Shown here in pieces: positions 35,564 through 46,010 of a stretch of DNA of 64,000 nt; positions within the stretch are counted from its first letter, which is position 1, and each line of letters begins with the position of its first letter. Origin of the DNA: Sporosarcina sp. P33 (GTDB lineage Bacteria; Bacillota; Bacilli; Bacillales_A; Planococcaceae). The notes below the pieces were generated by a model. The model did no database searches, had not been told where the DNA came from, and saw nothing but the letters and a program-made list of their open reading frames with translations. The stretch is taken from positions 2,582,501 through 2,646,500 of the forward strand of contig NZ_CP015027.1 in assembly GCF_002077155.1 (NCBI RefSeq), given 5' to 3'. The position numbers were made by a program, and so were the translations under genes.

Positions 35564-36499
35564 ATGACGAAAAAGAAAATGGGCTTACTCGTTATGGCGT
35601 ATGGGACACCGAACTCCTATGACGATTTAATACCGTACTACACGCATATCCGCAGAGGCCGTCCGCCGGCTCCAGAACAAGTGGAAGATCTTCGCAGCCG
35701 CTATGAAGCAATCGGAGGGATTTCACCGCTGGCACGGATTACGGATGATCAGGCGAACGCACTTGGCGCACGTCTGAATGAAGTACAGGATGAAATTGAA
35801 TTCAAGGTATATGTCGGATTGAAACATATCGCACCTTTCGTGGAAGATGCAGTACAGCAAATGGATGACGACGGCATTGAAGAAGCGGTTTCCATCGTAT
35901 TGGCACCGCACTTCTCTACGTTCTCTGTTAAATCATACAACGGCCGGGCGAAAGAGGAAGCAGACAAGCACGGCATCCGTCTGACTTCTGTGGAAAGCTG
36001 GTACAAGCAGCCGAAGTTTATCGAGTACTGGGCAAACCAGCTGCGTCAAACGTACGGCGCCATGGATGAAGCAGAACGTGACAATTCATGTTTGATCGTA
36101 TCTGCGCACTCATTACCGGAAAAGATCTTGGCGAATGGAGACCCATACGCTGATCAGCTGAAAGAAACAGCTGAAATGATCACAGAAGCAGCCGGCGTTA
36201 AAACATACGCACTTGGCTGGCAAAGTGAAGGGCAGACGCCAGATCCTTGGCTCGGTCCTGACGTTCAAGATCTGACACGTGATCTGTATGAAACTAAAGG
36301 CTATACGTCATTCGTTTATACACCAGTCGGTTTCGTAAGCGACCATTTGGAAGTGCTGTACGATAATGACTATGAATGTAAAGTCGTATGTGATGATATC
36401 GGCGCAGCATATCACAGACCTGCCATGCCGAACACAGATCCTTTATTCGTTGATGCAATGGCAGATGCAGTGATGGAGCAATTACAGCAGTCGAAATGA
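35564..36499 (+). CDS. hemH: Coproporphyrin III ferrochelatase
   Basis: A 311-residue soluble enzyme that inserts Fe(II) into coproporphyrin III in Firmicutes. It begins [19 protein letters not shown] and has [10 protein letters not shown], then SAHSLPEKI with the metal-binding His and [11 protein letters not shown] with the catalytic Glu. The start at 35564 agrees with B. subtilis HemH and is six bases from GAGGTG; upstream ATG at 35561 is too close to that site. Confidence 0.97.
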   Translation: MTKKKMGLLVMAYGTPNSYDDLIPYYTHIRRGRPPAPEQVEDLRSRYEAIGGISPLARITDDQANALGARLNEVQDEIEFKVYVGLKHIAPFVEDAVQQMDDDGIEEAVSIVLAPHFSTFSVKSYNGRAKEEADKHGIRLTSVESWYKQPKFIEYWANQLRQTYGAMDEAERDNSCLIVSAHSLPEKILANGDPYADQLKETAEMITEAAGVKTYALGWQSEGQTPDPWLGPDVQDLTRDLYETKGYTSFVYTPVGFVSDHLEVLYDNDYECKVVCDDIGAAYHRPAMPNTDPLFVDAMADAVMEQLQQSK

Positions 36500-36527
36500 A
36501 TTCAACAGGATCGGAGTGAAAACGGAC

Positions 36528-37943
36528 ATGAGTGAACGAAAAAAAGTGGTCATTATCGGCGGGGGCATCACAGGTCTCGCGGCGGCGTACTATATGCAAA
36601 AAGATGCGCGTGAGCAAGGACTTCCCTTAGACATCACCTTGATAGAAGCATCTATTAAGCTGGGCGGAAAAATCCAGACAGTCCGTCGAGACGGCTATGT
36701 AATCGAACGCGGTCCCGACTCCTTTTTGATCCGTAAACAAAGTGTTGACCAATTGGCAAGTGACTTGGGAATAGCGGATCAGCTTGTCCGAAACGCAACC
36801 GGGCAAGCATATATTCTTTTGCATAATCATATGCACAAAATACCGGCAGGCGCTGTTATGGGCGTCCCGACAGAAGTCAAACCATTTGTGACATCAGGTC
36901 TATTCAGTGTAAGCGGTAAAGTGCGCGCGGCAGGCGATTTGATCCTGCCGCGTTCTGAAGTGACTGGAGATCAGTCGCTCGGTAAGTTCTTCCGCAGGCG
37001 CTTCGGCACCGAAGTGGTAGAAAACTTAATTGAACCGCTATTATCAGGGGTCTATGCCGGTGATATCGATCATATGAGCCTGGAATCCACTTTCCCGCAG
37101 TTCTACGAAGTGGAGAAAAAGCACCGCAGCCTAATTTTAGGCATGAAAAAAACCACGCCTAAGCAGCTGCCGCAAAAGAATAGCCACAGTTCGAAAAAGA
37201 TGGGTGCATTCCATACTTTCCGAAACGGGCTGGAGTCGCTGACAGAAGCATTGGAAGAACAGCTGACGGATATAACGGTTATGAAAGGCACGCGCGTCAT
37301 CAAAGTGGAAAAACAAGGTGACAGTGCTGTTCTGACAATGGGCGATCAGCAGAAAATTGAGGCTGACGCGGTTATCCTGGCAACAAGCCACACAGTGGCA
37401 AGCCGCCTGTTTGAGCCATACGGTCTGCTGAATGAACTGGGAACGATACCGACTACATCGGTCGCAACCGTTGCGCTCGGCTATCCGAAACATGCAATGA
37501 AGAAGGAGATTGACGGAACAGGTTTCCTTGTGCCGCGCAGTAGCAATCACTCCATCACCGCCTGTACGCTCGTCGACCGCAAATGGCCGACAACCACCCC
37601 TGACGACAAAGTCATGGTTCGTGCATTCGTCGGGCGTGTCGGGGAAGAAGCGATTGTCGACTTGCCCGACAGCGAGATAGAGAAAATCGTGCGCAAAGAC
37701 TTAGGAGAAATCCTCGGTCTCGAAGGTGAACCGGAATTCTGTATCATTACACGCTGGAAAGACGACCGTCCGCAATACCGTGTCGGTCATAAAGACAAAA
37801 TCCTGCGCGCGAGAGAAGAACTCCAAAGTGAATTCCCAATGATCCAGCTGGCCGGCGCTTCCTATAACGGAGTCGGCTTACCGGACTGTATCGATCAGGG
37901 AGTCGCCGCAAAAGATGAAGTACTGGCAAGACTATTCAGTTAA
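36528..37943 (+). CDS. hemY: Coproporphyrinogen III oxidase, FAD-dependent
   Basis: A 471-residue flavoenzyme that oxidises coproporphyrinogen III to coproporphyrin III before iron insertion. N-terminal FAD site VVIIGGGITGLAAAYY; ERGPDSFL and the GGKIQT loop follow; C-terminal GASYNGVGLPDCIDQG closes the FAD site. The ATG at 36528 gives the same N-terminus as B. subtilis HemY. Last gene of hemEHY; the terminator hairpin follows at once. HemQ, the last enzyme of this pathway, is not in the window. Confidence 0.96.
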   Translation: MSERKKVVIIGGGITGLAAAYYMQKDAREQGLPLDITLIEASIKLGGKIQTVRRDGYVIERGPDSFLIRKQSVDQLASDLGIADQLVRNATGQAYILLHNHMHKIPAGAVMGVPTEVKPFVTSGLFSVSGKVRAAGDLILPRSEVTGDQSLGKFFRRRFGTEVVENLIEPLLSGVYAGDIDHMSLESTFPQFYEVEKKHRSLILGMKKTTPKQLPQKNSHSSKKMGAFHTFRNGLESLTEALEEQLTDITVMKGTRVIKVEKQGDSAVLTMGDQQKIEADAVILATSHTVASRLFEPYGLLNELGTIPTTSVATVALGYPKHAMKKEIDGTGFLVPRSSNHSITACTLVDRKWPTTTPDDKVMVRAFVGRVGEEAIVDLPDSEIEKIVRKDLGEILGLEGEPEFCIITRWKDDRPQYRVGHKDKILRAREELQSEFPMIQLAGASYNGVGLPDCIDQGVAAKDEVLARLFS

Positions 37944-37948
37944 TACAA

Positions 37949-37994
37949 GCCATACAGCAAGCTCAGTTTACTGACTTGCTGTATGGCTTTTTTA
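37949..37994 (+). terminator. Terminator after hemY; left copy of a duplicated hairpin
   Basis: AGCCATACAGCAAG pairs exactly with CTTGCTGTATGGCT across CTCAGTTTACTGA, then six T. Almost the same hairpin stands at 50471-50517, with paired changes in the stem. Confidence 0.9.
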
Positions 37995-38465
37995 AAATGC
38001 CGGATGGACTTTTTATATTACGGACTTACCACAAATCCTATAAATACATCCAAATCCCTTCCACTAAACTGTAGCCGCCTGAGAACTCCCACACCGATAA
38101 TGTTTAGAGGAACCGTGTTGCAGTTGTCGCCCAATAGTCTCCTATTGTTCATTGAATACCATACAGATAGTTTGGAAATTCTTTTATATGGGAGTTTGCG
38201 TGTTGGTACCATGATTAATTCTATATCATTTAGTTCGGAAAACTTTTCTGGCCATTGACTTTTTTTCTGTAATGACTAACATAGTTAATAAATTGAAGGA
38301 AAATAGAATTTGTAAAAAATACTTTCAAATTCAGCGACTTAATGAAAAACCTAAGATCTGTTTCGTGCCTGACTGTAACCGTTTCAGTAATATAGGTAGT
38401 CATTAGTGTTATTGGGGTTTTTGGGAAGAACATTATATTATTTATGTAAAAAGAAAGGAAAGTAT
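37995..38465. other. Non-coding start of the accessory island
   Basis: About 470 bases with no recognisable gene. Short open frames on both strands (up to 91 codons) have no family match I can name and no good ribosome binding sites. It should contain the IclR gene promoter; TATATT-like boxes precede that gene but none is clear. Confidence 0.45.
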
Positions 38466-39203
38466 ATGAATCAAACTCAAACTGTAGGACGTGCGTTAGA
38501 TATTTTATTTGCATTGGCGGAGGAGGATCGATTATTGACAGTGAAAGAGATATCTGAAAAAGTGTCCATACCCACTTCTACAGTCTATCGGCTAATTAAA
38601 ACATTGGAGATAAACGATATAATATCCAGAGAGCCGAATGGGGGCATTGGATTAGGTTTCAGGTTATTTACATTGGCACAGAAATTAAATAATAAAATGG
38701 AAAATGACCTGTTAGAGTCGTCTCTTCCTATTTTACGGCAACTTACAGAAAAGTTGCACGAGACATCCTTTATAGCATTGAAAAAAGGTGATGTCGGCGT
38801 TACGGTACAATCCGTAGAAGTAGACCGATTAATTCGCTTTGTTACAAGTAATGGGAAAAAACATCCGCTGACTGAAGGCGCTACAGGTAAAGCAATCCTC
38901 GCCTTTGAGAAAAAAGAAATCATTCATAAGGTTTTAACCACAATCCCGGAGACAGAACAAACTAGCTTTTCTGCTGAATTGCATAAGATCCGGGAAAATG
39001 GTTATGTGAAGACTATAGGTGAAGTGGATGAAGATACATTCGCGGTCGCTGCACCGATTTTCAATATGAGCAATGAAGTAATTGCAAGCATAAATATAGC
39101 AGGCCCCAAAATGAGATTTGACCAAGTAGATATGGAACAAGTTGTTGGGGAAATAAAAAGAGCCTCACAAAGACTTACAGCTTCATTGCGTGTAATTAAA
39201 TAA
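38466..39203 (+). CDS. IclR-family transcriptional regulator
   Basis: A 245-residue regulator. Winged helix at about 1-65 (VGRALDILFAL, then VKEISEKVSIPTSTVYRLIKTLE) and a GAF-like effector domain with the family's C-terminal signature region (LTEGATGKAILAF, RENGYVKTIGEVDEDTFAVAAPIF). IclR proteins often control catabolic genes next to them. Here the next intact genes, 3 kb on and in the same direction, encode ureide-type hydrolases and a TRAP transporter. Two dead insertion sequences now separate it from them. ATG at 38466 follows AAAGGAAAG. Confidence 0.92.
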   Translation: MNQTQTVGRALDILFALAEEDRLLTVKEISEKVSIPTSTVYRLIKTLEINDIISREPNGGIGLGFRLFTLAQKLNNKMENDLLESSLPILRQLTEKLHETSFIALKKGDVGVTVQSVEVDRLIRFVTSNGKKHPLTEGATGKAILAFEKKEIIHKVLTTIPETEQTSFSAELHKIRENGYVKTIGEVDEDTFAVAAPIFNMSNEVIASINIAGPKMRFDQVDMEQVVGEIKRASQRLTASLRVIK

Positions 39204-39374
39204 CTTTTTTGTTTAAACCTTCTCATTAAGTCAAAAGATTTTATTTGAAAAAATAAGTAAAAAAAGCTAAAAAGTACTATCTGTGTTTAAAATGTACCCT
39301 ATAGGATAGACACCTTGAAAAAAGTCTATCTCATAGGGGATTTTTGTTTATAAAGAAATAAGGCGTTGGAGCGA

Positions 39375-40579
39375 ATGAACATGAATGAACGATTGTTTAC
39401 CGCAAAAGAACAAGCACGATTACAATGGGATCCTATCATACAAGCATTCAGTTACAAATATATCGCCTATACAGATTAATTTAAGCGACAATTTATCACA
39501 GAGAATGAAAAAGGAAGGCTGCCCCAAGGGATTTTCAAAGTGGCCCGCTTAGATGCGGATTTAAATGGGGTAGAACGGATTAGAACTTCAGGTAAACCTT
39601 GGTGTGCTTCCTATCAGAACAACGGGTGGAAAGCTTACAAGACACACGAAAATTAATTCAGGCCGTCCATTAGAACGCGACTTAACACCTGAAAAAAGAT
39701 TGAATGATTGGAAGGGAAGAATGAACTGCCATAACACCATCCACAAATATAAATTAAACCATTTGGTTAGCTACTTATGCGTAATCATGGAAGTATCTCG
39801 TTCGGACTACTATTAGCACTTCGGTGAGAAATCTAAACAGAAGCGTGCAATATAAGGACAAGCAGATGAGGACGTAAAGGAAATCAATTTAAATGCCTAT
39901 CATTTCCAGGGCTGAAAAAAGGAGCATGCCAAATTAAAATGACACTCCAAAATCAGTATGGGATTACGTATAACGTAAAATGTATCCGCCGTATTAGAAG
40001 AAACTTGATTTTATCTGTCCGATCCACAAAGCCAACTCAGCACGTCATATGGCGAAAGTGACGAAAGAACATCGCGCATGTGAAAACATGCTACAGCGTA
40101 AGTTTAAACAAGGAGTAGCCGGAGATGTATTATTGACTAATATCACGTATTTGATGTATGGAAACGGTAGAGGTGCTTATTTATCTACGCTTAAAGATAC
40201 TTAAACAAATGAAACATGTTCATATGAAATCATCTCCTCTTTAGATCTAGAAATCGCATTGAATACGCATAAAAACCTTAAGTAAAATCGCCATTTGACA
40301 ATCGATGCATTTTTTCATTCGGATCATGGATTTCATTATACGAATCCACGATATCAACCAGCAGTGAAGAAAATGGGAATAGGACAATCCATATCATGCA
40401 GAGTGAACTTCTGGGATAACGCCTCACGAGAATCATTTCTTGGTCACTTCAAGGATGAAACCAATATAAAAAATTGTGAGATACTAGAAGCTGATCAAGA
40501 AATCAAGAGTTATATGACGTATAACAACCATTGTAGAGGTCACTGGAACTTGAAAAAGCTGCCGCCTGAAATATACTGA
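39375..40579 (+). mobile_element. Degenerate IS3-family insertion sequence
   Basis: Two remnant genes, both broken. The first (from about 39375) reads RLFTAKEQARLQWDP, a stop at 39477-39479, then RQFITENEKGRLPQGIF and ERIRTSGKPW, an OrfA-type helix-turn-helix protein. The second starts near MEVSRSDYY at about 39790 and ends with an integrase core piece (FFHSDHGFHYTNP, WDNASRESFLGHFKDE, YMTYNNHCRGHWNLKKL) with several stops and frameshifts between. DDE catalytic order is not intact. Probable ends lie near 39270 and 40640, but no clean terminal repeats or target duplication were found. Confidence 0.82.
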
Positions 40580-40689
40580 AGACAGCTTCAACAGACAGCC
40601 TAGACTTTTTAATTAACCTTTACCAAGCGTACACTTTAGTTATAATGGTCATGCGAATTTTTTAAAGTTTGAGAGTAAGCTCCCTTATT

Positions 40690-41833
40690 GTTGCCGCAAT
40701 TCTAGGGTTTTTTGCTGTAATGCACTTGTTCCGATAATACCTTATAAATAAACCTCAATAATTTATGACCACAGGCGACCGCGGCTATTATCTTCAATCC
40801 CCAAGCGGAAATACGATAATATAGTGAACTAAAGGTTGGATTCTTCGATCGACCGGCCATCACACCACTTGAATACAGTGCCGTTTTAAATGTTAAATCT
40901 CTTGGGTGGTAGGTGAATTTTTTTTCTTCTCTGCGCTTTCATTAGATTCTAGAGAAACCCCTTCCAAAAAGCTAAATGTCCAACTGTCATATAGGGCTCT
41001 ATATTTGGGCCGACTTCTCTTGAAATAACAGCGGCACTCTGTTGTTTCACGCCGGGTATTTCCATCAGCAACGCGCACTCTTCGGGAAAGTACCCCAAAA
41101 TATAAAGTCCAATGTTTTCTTCAACCTGCATGATCTTACCTAAGTAAAAGTGATATACCTCGAAAGAAACCTCCAATAATTGACCATTAATCATACTTTG
41201 TTTCCCATCCATCGCTGTCAAAAAATCTCGTGCAGACGCTTTTACTCATTCGTGTCTTCTCGCTTCAATCTGTTCGATGCTCAATACCCCTCCGTCGACA
41301 AATAGTCGGGGCAAGGCTTGTCCTTTCTTTGAAAAAATATCTGACAAGTATCCAGTGAGTTTAATATTGGATCGTTGAAGCACGTGGTTCAATTCGTGTT
41401 TGGCTTGCGCCCGTTTTTGCATGTGGGACTGTCTACGCCTTGTTAGTAATCGTAATTCCGTCACATCGAAGCCGGGAATATTAGATGCATAAATGGGACC
41501 TCAAAGACCTAACCGGACAATCCATTCGGCGTCTTTCGTATCTGTTTTTTATCCGGGAACAATCTTAATACGTTGAGAATTGGCAAGTGTGATGCGAAAG
41601 AGAACTACGAAAAAGATATTCAACACAGGTAACCAATATTTTCCGGCACTTTCCATAAAGACGTCTGTTACTTGATGGTCATTCAACCAGTCTAGCGCTT
41701 AACGTAACCCATGGATACGGGTACCAAACGTTCTTTCATAATTTTTAGGCCGATGCGTACCCAAAGGCCCTTCCAAAATACAACAAACAATGGTCTTTTG
41801 GTGAACATTGAATCCACAACACGTTTCTACCAT
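40690..41833 (-). mobile_element. Degenerate IS110-family insertion sequence
   Basis: Minus-strand remnants of one transposase. The start near 41833 reads CCGFNVHQKTIVCCILEG (DEDD domain start), then VFMESAGKYWLPVLNI, DTKDAEWIVRLG, and TELRLLTRRRQSHMQKR near 41460; the Transposase_20 part at 41080-40950 reads LLMEIPGVKQQSAAVISREVG and YMTVGHLAFW, and a tail continues to about 40690 (NGTVFKWCDGRSKNP). Several stop codons and frameshifts break it, so it is inactive. It lies tail to tail with the IS3 remnant. Confidence 0.82.
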
Positions 41834-42143
41834 AATTTCTATCTAGAATCCCTCCATCGAGTAATGTGTAGGTAATGAAGTTCCTTATGGTGAATAGAAA
41901 TTTTTTTTTCAAGTGCCGTGACGTAATCGGCTTATCGCTCATGATAAGAACTCATCTAGTTTTTGTACAGGTTTGCAAAAAAAACATTAAACCAATTGAT
42001 TTGTATTACTTACCACGCCTATAATAAAAAATCTCTCTTTCAGTCATAGCGTATATTGCGAAGTAATCATATTGTTTTTATGTTTTAAATGTTTTCGATT
42101 GGAAAAATATCTGATGTATAAGAAATAAAAATATAAAAAACTA

Positions 42144-42172
42144 TTGATTTATTGTGATAATTGAGATATTAT
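42144..42172 (+). promoter_or_regulatory. Promoter of the TRAP/ureide operon
   Basis: TTGATT at 42144-42149, 17 bases, TATTAT at 42167-42172. About 55 bases before the dctP start codon. Confidence 0.65.
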
Positions 42173-42212
42173 TTATCAACAATAGGAAAAAGATTATCAT
42201 TATTTGATAATC
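42152..42212. promoter_or_regulatory. Two inverted repeats with GATAA arms; candidate operators
   Basis: TTGTGATAA (42152-42160) faces TTATCAACAA (42173-42182) over the -35/-10 spacer and -10; GATTATC (42192-42198) faces GATAATC (42206-42212) downstream of the likely start site. Both would block transcription if bound, which would suit repression by the IclR regulator 3 kb upstream. No direct evidence. Confidence 0.5.
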
Positions 42213-42228
42213 GAATAGGAGGAAGAAG

Positions 42229-43227
42229 ATGAAAAACATTACAAAAATATTTTTAGTCATTACTTTATGTGTGGGAGTACTTGCAGGATGTTCAAGTGGT
42301 AGAGGTGATAGTTCTGGAAATGAAATGAAAACGCTATCACTTGCGCATGGAGGTGCGTTAAATTCACATCTTCAAGAAGCGGCATTGAAGTTCCAAGAGC
42401 TTGTAGAGGAAAAGACTGATGGGAAAATTAAGATTGAAATTCACCCTAACTCAGAATTAGGCGCGGAAAGAGAAATGGCGGAATCATTACAATCCGGTAG
42501 TATTGATTTGGCTGTTCTATCAACTGGTCCGCTTGGTAATTTTGCAAATAAAATTAGCGTATTAGACTTTCCTTTTTTGTTTGAAGATGCTGCCCATGCT
42601 GAAAAGTTATTGGACGGTGAGCTAGGAGAGCAAATATCCCAACAATTAGAGGATGCTGGCCTTAAGAATCTGTATTGGGTGGATAACGGTTCATACAATA
42701 TTGCAACGAATGACAAACCAATCAGAAAGTTTGAGGACTTAAAAGGTCTGAAGTTAAGAACACAGGAAAATCAGATCCAAATTGATACAATCAATGCGTT
42801 TGGTGCATCCGCAACACCGATTGCTTTTAGTGAACTATTCTTGGCTGCACAACAAGGAATTGTCGATGGCCAAGGTAACTCTTTAGCTGTCTTAATTCCG
42901 CAAAAGTATTATGAAGTTCACAAATACCTGACAATTACGAACCATATGTATTCTGGCGGTGCAATCTTGATGAACAATGAAATATTTAATAAATTTGATG
43001 AGGATACGCAAGAAATTCTTATGAATTCAGCGAAAGAAGCAGGAATTTTTGAACGTGAGTTCGTTCAAAAACTAAATGAGGACTATGCAAAGGTAGCGGA
43101 AGAAAATGGAATGGAAATCATCCGAGATATTGATTTAGATCCTTTTAAAGAAGCGGTAAAACCTATATATGTAAAATATGAAAATAAATACGGCGAGTTA
43201 TTCAAGATCATTGAAGATGGAAAATAA
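42229..43227 (+). CDS. TRAP transporter solute-binding lipoprotein, DctP type
   Basis: A 332-residue lipoprotein: signal and lipobox LAGCS with Cys at about 21, then a DctP-type binding domain (KFQELVEEKTDGKIKIEIHPNSELG, split by family strands; VLDFPFLF; LKGLKLRTQENQIQI with the conserved ligand-binding Arg; GIVDGQGNSLAV). The conserved Arg binds the carboxylate of most TRAP ligands. First gene of the ureide operon, with a strong AGGAGGAAG site. A cytoplasmic-face operator region lies just upstream. In Gram-positive cells the binding protein is held by lipid. Confidence 0.93.
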   Translation: MKNITKIFLVITLCVGVLAGCSSGRGDSSGNEMKTLSLAHGGALNSHLQEAALKFQELVEEKTDGKIKIEIHPNSELGAEREMAESLQSGSIDLAVLSTGPLGNFANKISVLDFPFLFEDAAHAEKLLDGELGEQISQQLEDAGLKNLYWVDNGSYNIATNDKPIRKFEDLKGLKLRTQENQIQIDTINAFGASATPIAFSELFLAAQQGIVDGQGNSLAVLIPQKYYEVHKYLTITNHMYSGGAILMNNEIFNKFDEDTQEILMNSAKEAGIFEREFVQKLNEDYAKVAEENGMEIIRDIDLDPFKEAVKPIYVKYENKYGELFKIIEDGK

Positions 43228-43257
43228 ATAAACGCCATCCATAGGGGAGATGAGATG

Positions 43258-44184
43258 ATGTCTAAACTTAATGAGTATAATGTGGCGGGTCCGAGAAGGG
43301 ACTTTATTGGTTACGGCCGTAAGGGTCTGCAAGTCAAATGGCCTTATGATGCAAGGGTAGTATTGAATATTGCCATCAATTATGAAGAAGGTTCTGAACA
43401 GATGAAATCGTTAGGGGATAATGAAAATGAGACATTTGTTGAATTCAATCCTTTAATGCCGAATCATATGCGTGATATTGCTGTTGAATCAGTTTTCGAG
43501 TATGGCAGTAGGGTGGGAATATGGCGTTTGCAACGTCTGTTTGACGAATTAAATATTCCAGTTACCATTTTTGGTTGTGCAGTTGCCTTGGAAAGAAATC
43601 TAGAAGTAGCTAACTGGATTAAAGAACGCGGCCATGATGTATGTGTGCATGGTTGGCGCTGGGAAAAGTCCTGGAATTTGCCGCGTGAAGAGGAAAAAGA
43701 AAGAATTCGTCTAGCGTATGATTCCATCAAACAAACTTGCGGGGTGGCTACAGTAGGTTGGTATTCCCGATATGGTCCCTCGGTTAATACAAGGGAGCTT
43801 TTAGTGGAACATGGAGGATTCCTTTACGACTCAGACGCTTATAATGACGAGTTGCCTTATTATGAAAAAGTGAGGGGTAAGCAACATTTGGTTGTTCCTT
43901 ACAATCAAACTTTGAATGATGGGAAATTTGTGAGGCCACAGGGCTTTGGAAGTGCCACTGATTTTCTTGATACGCTTAAAAGAGCTTTCGATTATTTATG
44001 GAATGAAGGAGAAACACACCCGAAAATGATGACAATCGGCCTTCATCCAAGAATCATCGGGCAGCCTTACAGGATATCCGCATTAAAAGAGTTTTTGCAA
44101 TATGTTCTTCAGAAAGAAAGTGTATGGATTGCTAAGCGGTTGGAAATTGCGGAATTCTGGAAACAGCAATACAAGACGGATTAG
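43258..44184 (+). CDS. Polysaccharide deacetylase-like allantoinase, PuuE type
   Basis: A 308-residue protein of the NodB-like fold. It reads RDFIGYGRKGLQVKWP, NYEEGSEQ, ESVFEYGSRVGIWRL, VHGWRWEKSW, GWYSRYGPSVNT, GGFLYDSDAYNDELPYY and IGLHPRIIGQPYR, which tracks Pseudomonas PuuE (RDLIGYG, NYEEGGE, ESLYEYGSRAGVWRL, GGFLYDSD) along its length as I recall it. PuuE opens the allantoin ring without the usual metal-dependent fold. Related proteins can act on other cyclic ureides, so substrate is not certain. It lies between the binding protein and small TRAP membrane gene, an arrangement that ties hydrolysis to uptake. Confidence 0.82.
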   Translation: MSKLNEYNVAGPRRDFIGYGRKGLQVKWPYDARVVLNIAINYEEGSEQMKSLGDNENETFVEFNPLMPNHMRDIAVESVFEYGSRVGIWRLQRLFDELNIPVTIFGCAVALERNLEVANWIKERGHDVCVHGWRWEKSWNLPREEEKERIRLAYDSIKQTCGVATVGWYSRYGPSVNTRELLVEHGGFLYDSDAYNDELPYYEKVRGKQHLVVPYNQTLNDGKFVRPQGFGSATDFLDTLKRAFDYLWNEGETHPKMMTIGLHPRIIGQPYRISALKEFLQYVLQKESVWIAKRLEIAEFWKQQYKTD

Positions 44185-44198
44185 AGGGGACAAAGGTT

Positions 44199-44699
44199 AT
44201 GGCTAAAGTGATTCAGTGGATCGACAATATAAATAAAGGATTTAAAGTAATAGCTTCCCTTAGTTTAGCGATCATGTCCATTGTAATTGTAGTTCAAGTT
44301 ATCTCCAGATATTTTCTTCACAGTACATTTTCATGGTCGGAGGAGCTAGCTAGATATCTTATGATTTTGACTATCCTTCTTGGAGCCGCGCTTGCACTGC
44401 GTACTCAATCATTGATTGGTTTGGAAATCATTGCGGAGAATGTGTCATCGGGCAAAAGACGTGTACTAAAGTTTTTCGTTTATATCGTTTGCCTATTATT
44501 TTTCATCGCACTGCTGATCTTTGGTTTATCCACGGTGGCTGCTGTTGAGCATCAGTTAAGTCCTGCATTACAAATTAGTATGTCCATTCCTTATACAGCG
44601 ATACCGCTAGGCGCATTGGCCTTGATCATCAATACGATTGCAGTGCTGCTGGAGCTAATTAAGAATAAGGAAACGATTAAGAACGAGGGGGAAATATAA
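44199..44699 (+). CDS. TRAP transporter small membrane subunit, DctQ type
   Basis: A 166-residue membrane protein with four hydrophobic segments and the family's ISRYFLHSTFSWSEELARYLM and AALALRTQSLIGLEII motifs. It pairs with the large subunit gene, which starts one base after its stop. AGGGGAC lies ahead of the ATG. Confidence 0.93.
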   Translation: MAKVIQWIDNINKGFKVIASLSLAIMSIVIVVQVISRYFLHSTFSWSEELARYLMILTILLGAALALRTQSLIGLEIIAENVSSGKRRVLKFFVYIVCLLFFIALLIFGLSTVAAVEHQLSPALQISMSIPYTAIPLGALALIINTIAVLLELIKNKETIKNEGEI

Positions 44700-44700
44700 G

Positions 44701-45975
44701 ATGTTAATAATTTTATTAGTCTCCCTTGCTGCATTGCTGATCTTATCTGTGCCAGTTGCCGTGGCAGTAGGACTATCTTCATTATTGGCTATTTACTTCG
44801 GTAGCAACTTACCATTGAATGTCGTGGCACAAAAGTTATTTACTTCTATTGACTCATTTCCATTAATGGCCATTCCATTTTTTATTTTCGCGGGAACGTT
44901 GATGGAACAAGGCGGCATTGCCAAAAGGCTTGTCCGCTTTGCAAACGCACTGGTAGGGAAATTCACAGGCGGGCTCGGAATGGTAGTGGTTGTAACTGCC
45001 ATGTTTTTCGGTGCCATCTCAGGTTCGGGTATTGCTACTACAGCTGCTCTGGGATCTATCTTGATTCCAGCAATGATCAGGAAGGGGTATGACCGTAGCT
45101 ATGCCGGTGCACTTCAGGCCACTGCAGGTGAGTTGGGTGTCATTATCCCTCCAAGTGTTTCGATGATTTTGTTCGGGGTGGCGGCAAGCGTATCGATCGG
45201 CGATTTATTCATTGCCGGTATATTGCCGGGCATCTTGATTGCTGTTTCCTTGTTGGTCGGCGTATTTATCATTTCGAAAATTAGAGGTTATAAAGGTGAT
45301 TCAACTTTACCGAAAGGTGAGACAGTAGCTGCATTTAAAGATGCCCTTCTTGCTTTATTGATGCCGGTCATTATTTTGGGTGGAATTTATGGAGGAATTT
45401 TCACCCCTACGGAAGCTGCAGCGGTAGCAGTAGCCTATTCTTTCATTGTAGGAACTTTTGTTTACAAGGAAATCAAGATCGCCAATATTATAGAAATACT
45501 ATCCAAGTCCGTGATCAGTACTTCTATCGTCATGTTCATCATCGCGAATGCGGGCTTATTCGCTTGGGTTCTAACGAGGGAATCTGTACCACAAAAAATG
45601 GCTTTATTATTCACTACGGTGACAGAATCGCCTATTGTTTTTCTGCTGATAATTAATGTGATGTTACTGGTCGTCGGAATGTTTTTCGATGGCAGTGTAG
45701 CCATTATTATTTTGGCACCTCTGTTGACACCGATTGCCGTAGGTTTAGGTATTGATCCAATCCACTTCGGCATGGTAATGATTACCAACCTTGCCGTCGG
45801 AATGTGTACACCTCCTTTAGGAGTGAATTTATTCGTTTCATGCCAGATTGCAGATATCAGACTTGAACAAATCACAAAGGCAATTCTGCCATTCGTATTC
45901 ATACTAATTGTGGATGTATTAATCATTAGTTATATTCCGTGGATCAGCACGATTCTTGTGGATTGGTTGAAGTGA
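44701..45975 (+). CDS. TRAP transporter large membrane subunit, DctM type
   Basis: A 424-residue membrane protein with about 12 hydrophobic segments. Family motifs: IPFFIFAGTLMEQGGIAKRL, FGAISGSGIATTAALGSI, QATAGELGVIIPPS, GIFTPTEAAAVAV and MCTPPLGVNLF. It uses a sodium or proton gradient to import the ligand handed over by the binding protein. Translation is probably coupled to dctQ. Confidence 0.94.
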   Translation: MLIILLVSLAALLILSVPVAVAVGLSSLLAIYFGSNLPLNVVAQKLFTSIDSFPLMAIPFFIFAGTLMEQGGIAKRLVRFANALVGKFTGGLGMVVVVTAMFFGAISGSGIATTAALGSILIPAMIRKGYDRSYAGALQATAGELGVIIPPSVSMILFGVAASVSIGDLFIAGILPGILIAVSLLVGVFIISKIRGYKGDSTLPKGETVAAFKDALLALLMPVIILGGIYGGIFTPTEAAAVAVAYSFIVGTFVYKEIKIANIIEILSKSVISTSIVMFIIANAGLFAWVLTRESVPQKMALLFTTVTESPIVFLLIINVMLLVVGMFFDGSVAIIILAPLLTPIAVGLGIDPIHFGMVMITNLAVGMCTPPLGVNLFVSCQIADIRLEQITKAILPFVFILIVDVLIISYIPWISTILVDWLK

Positions 45976-46010
45976 TAAGTAATAGATATGTTATAGAGAG
46001 GATGTAATGT

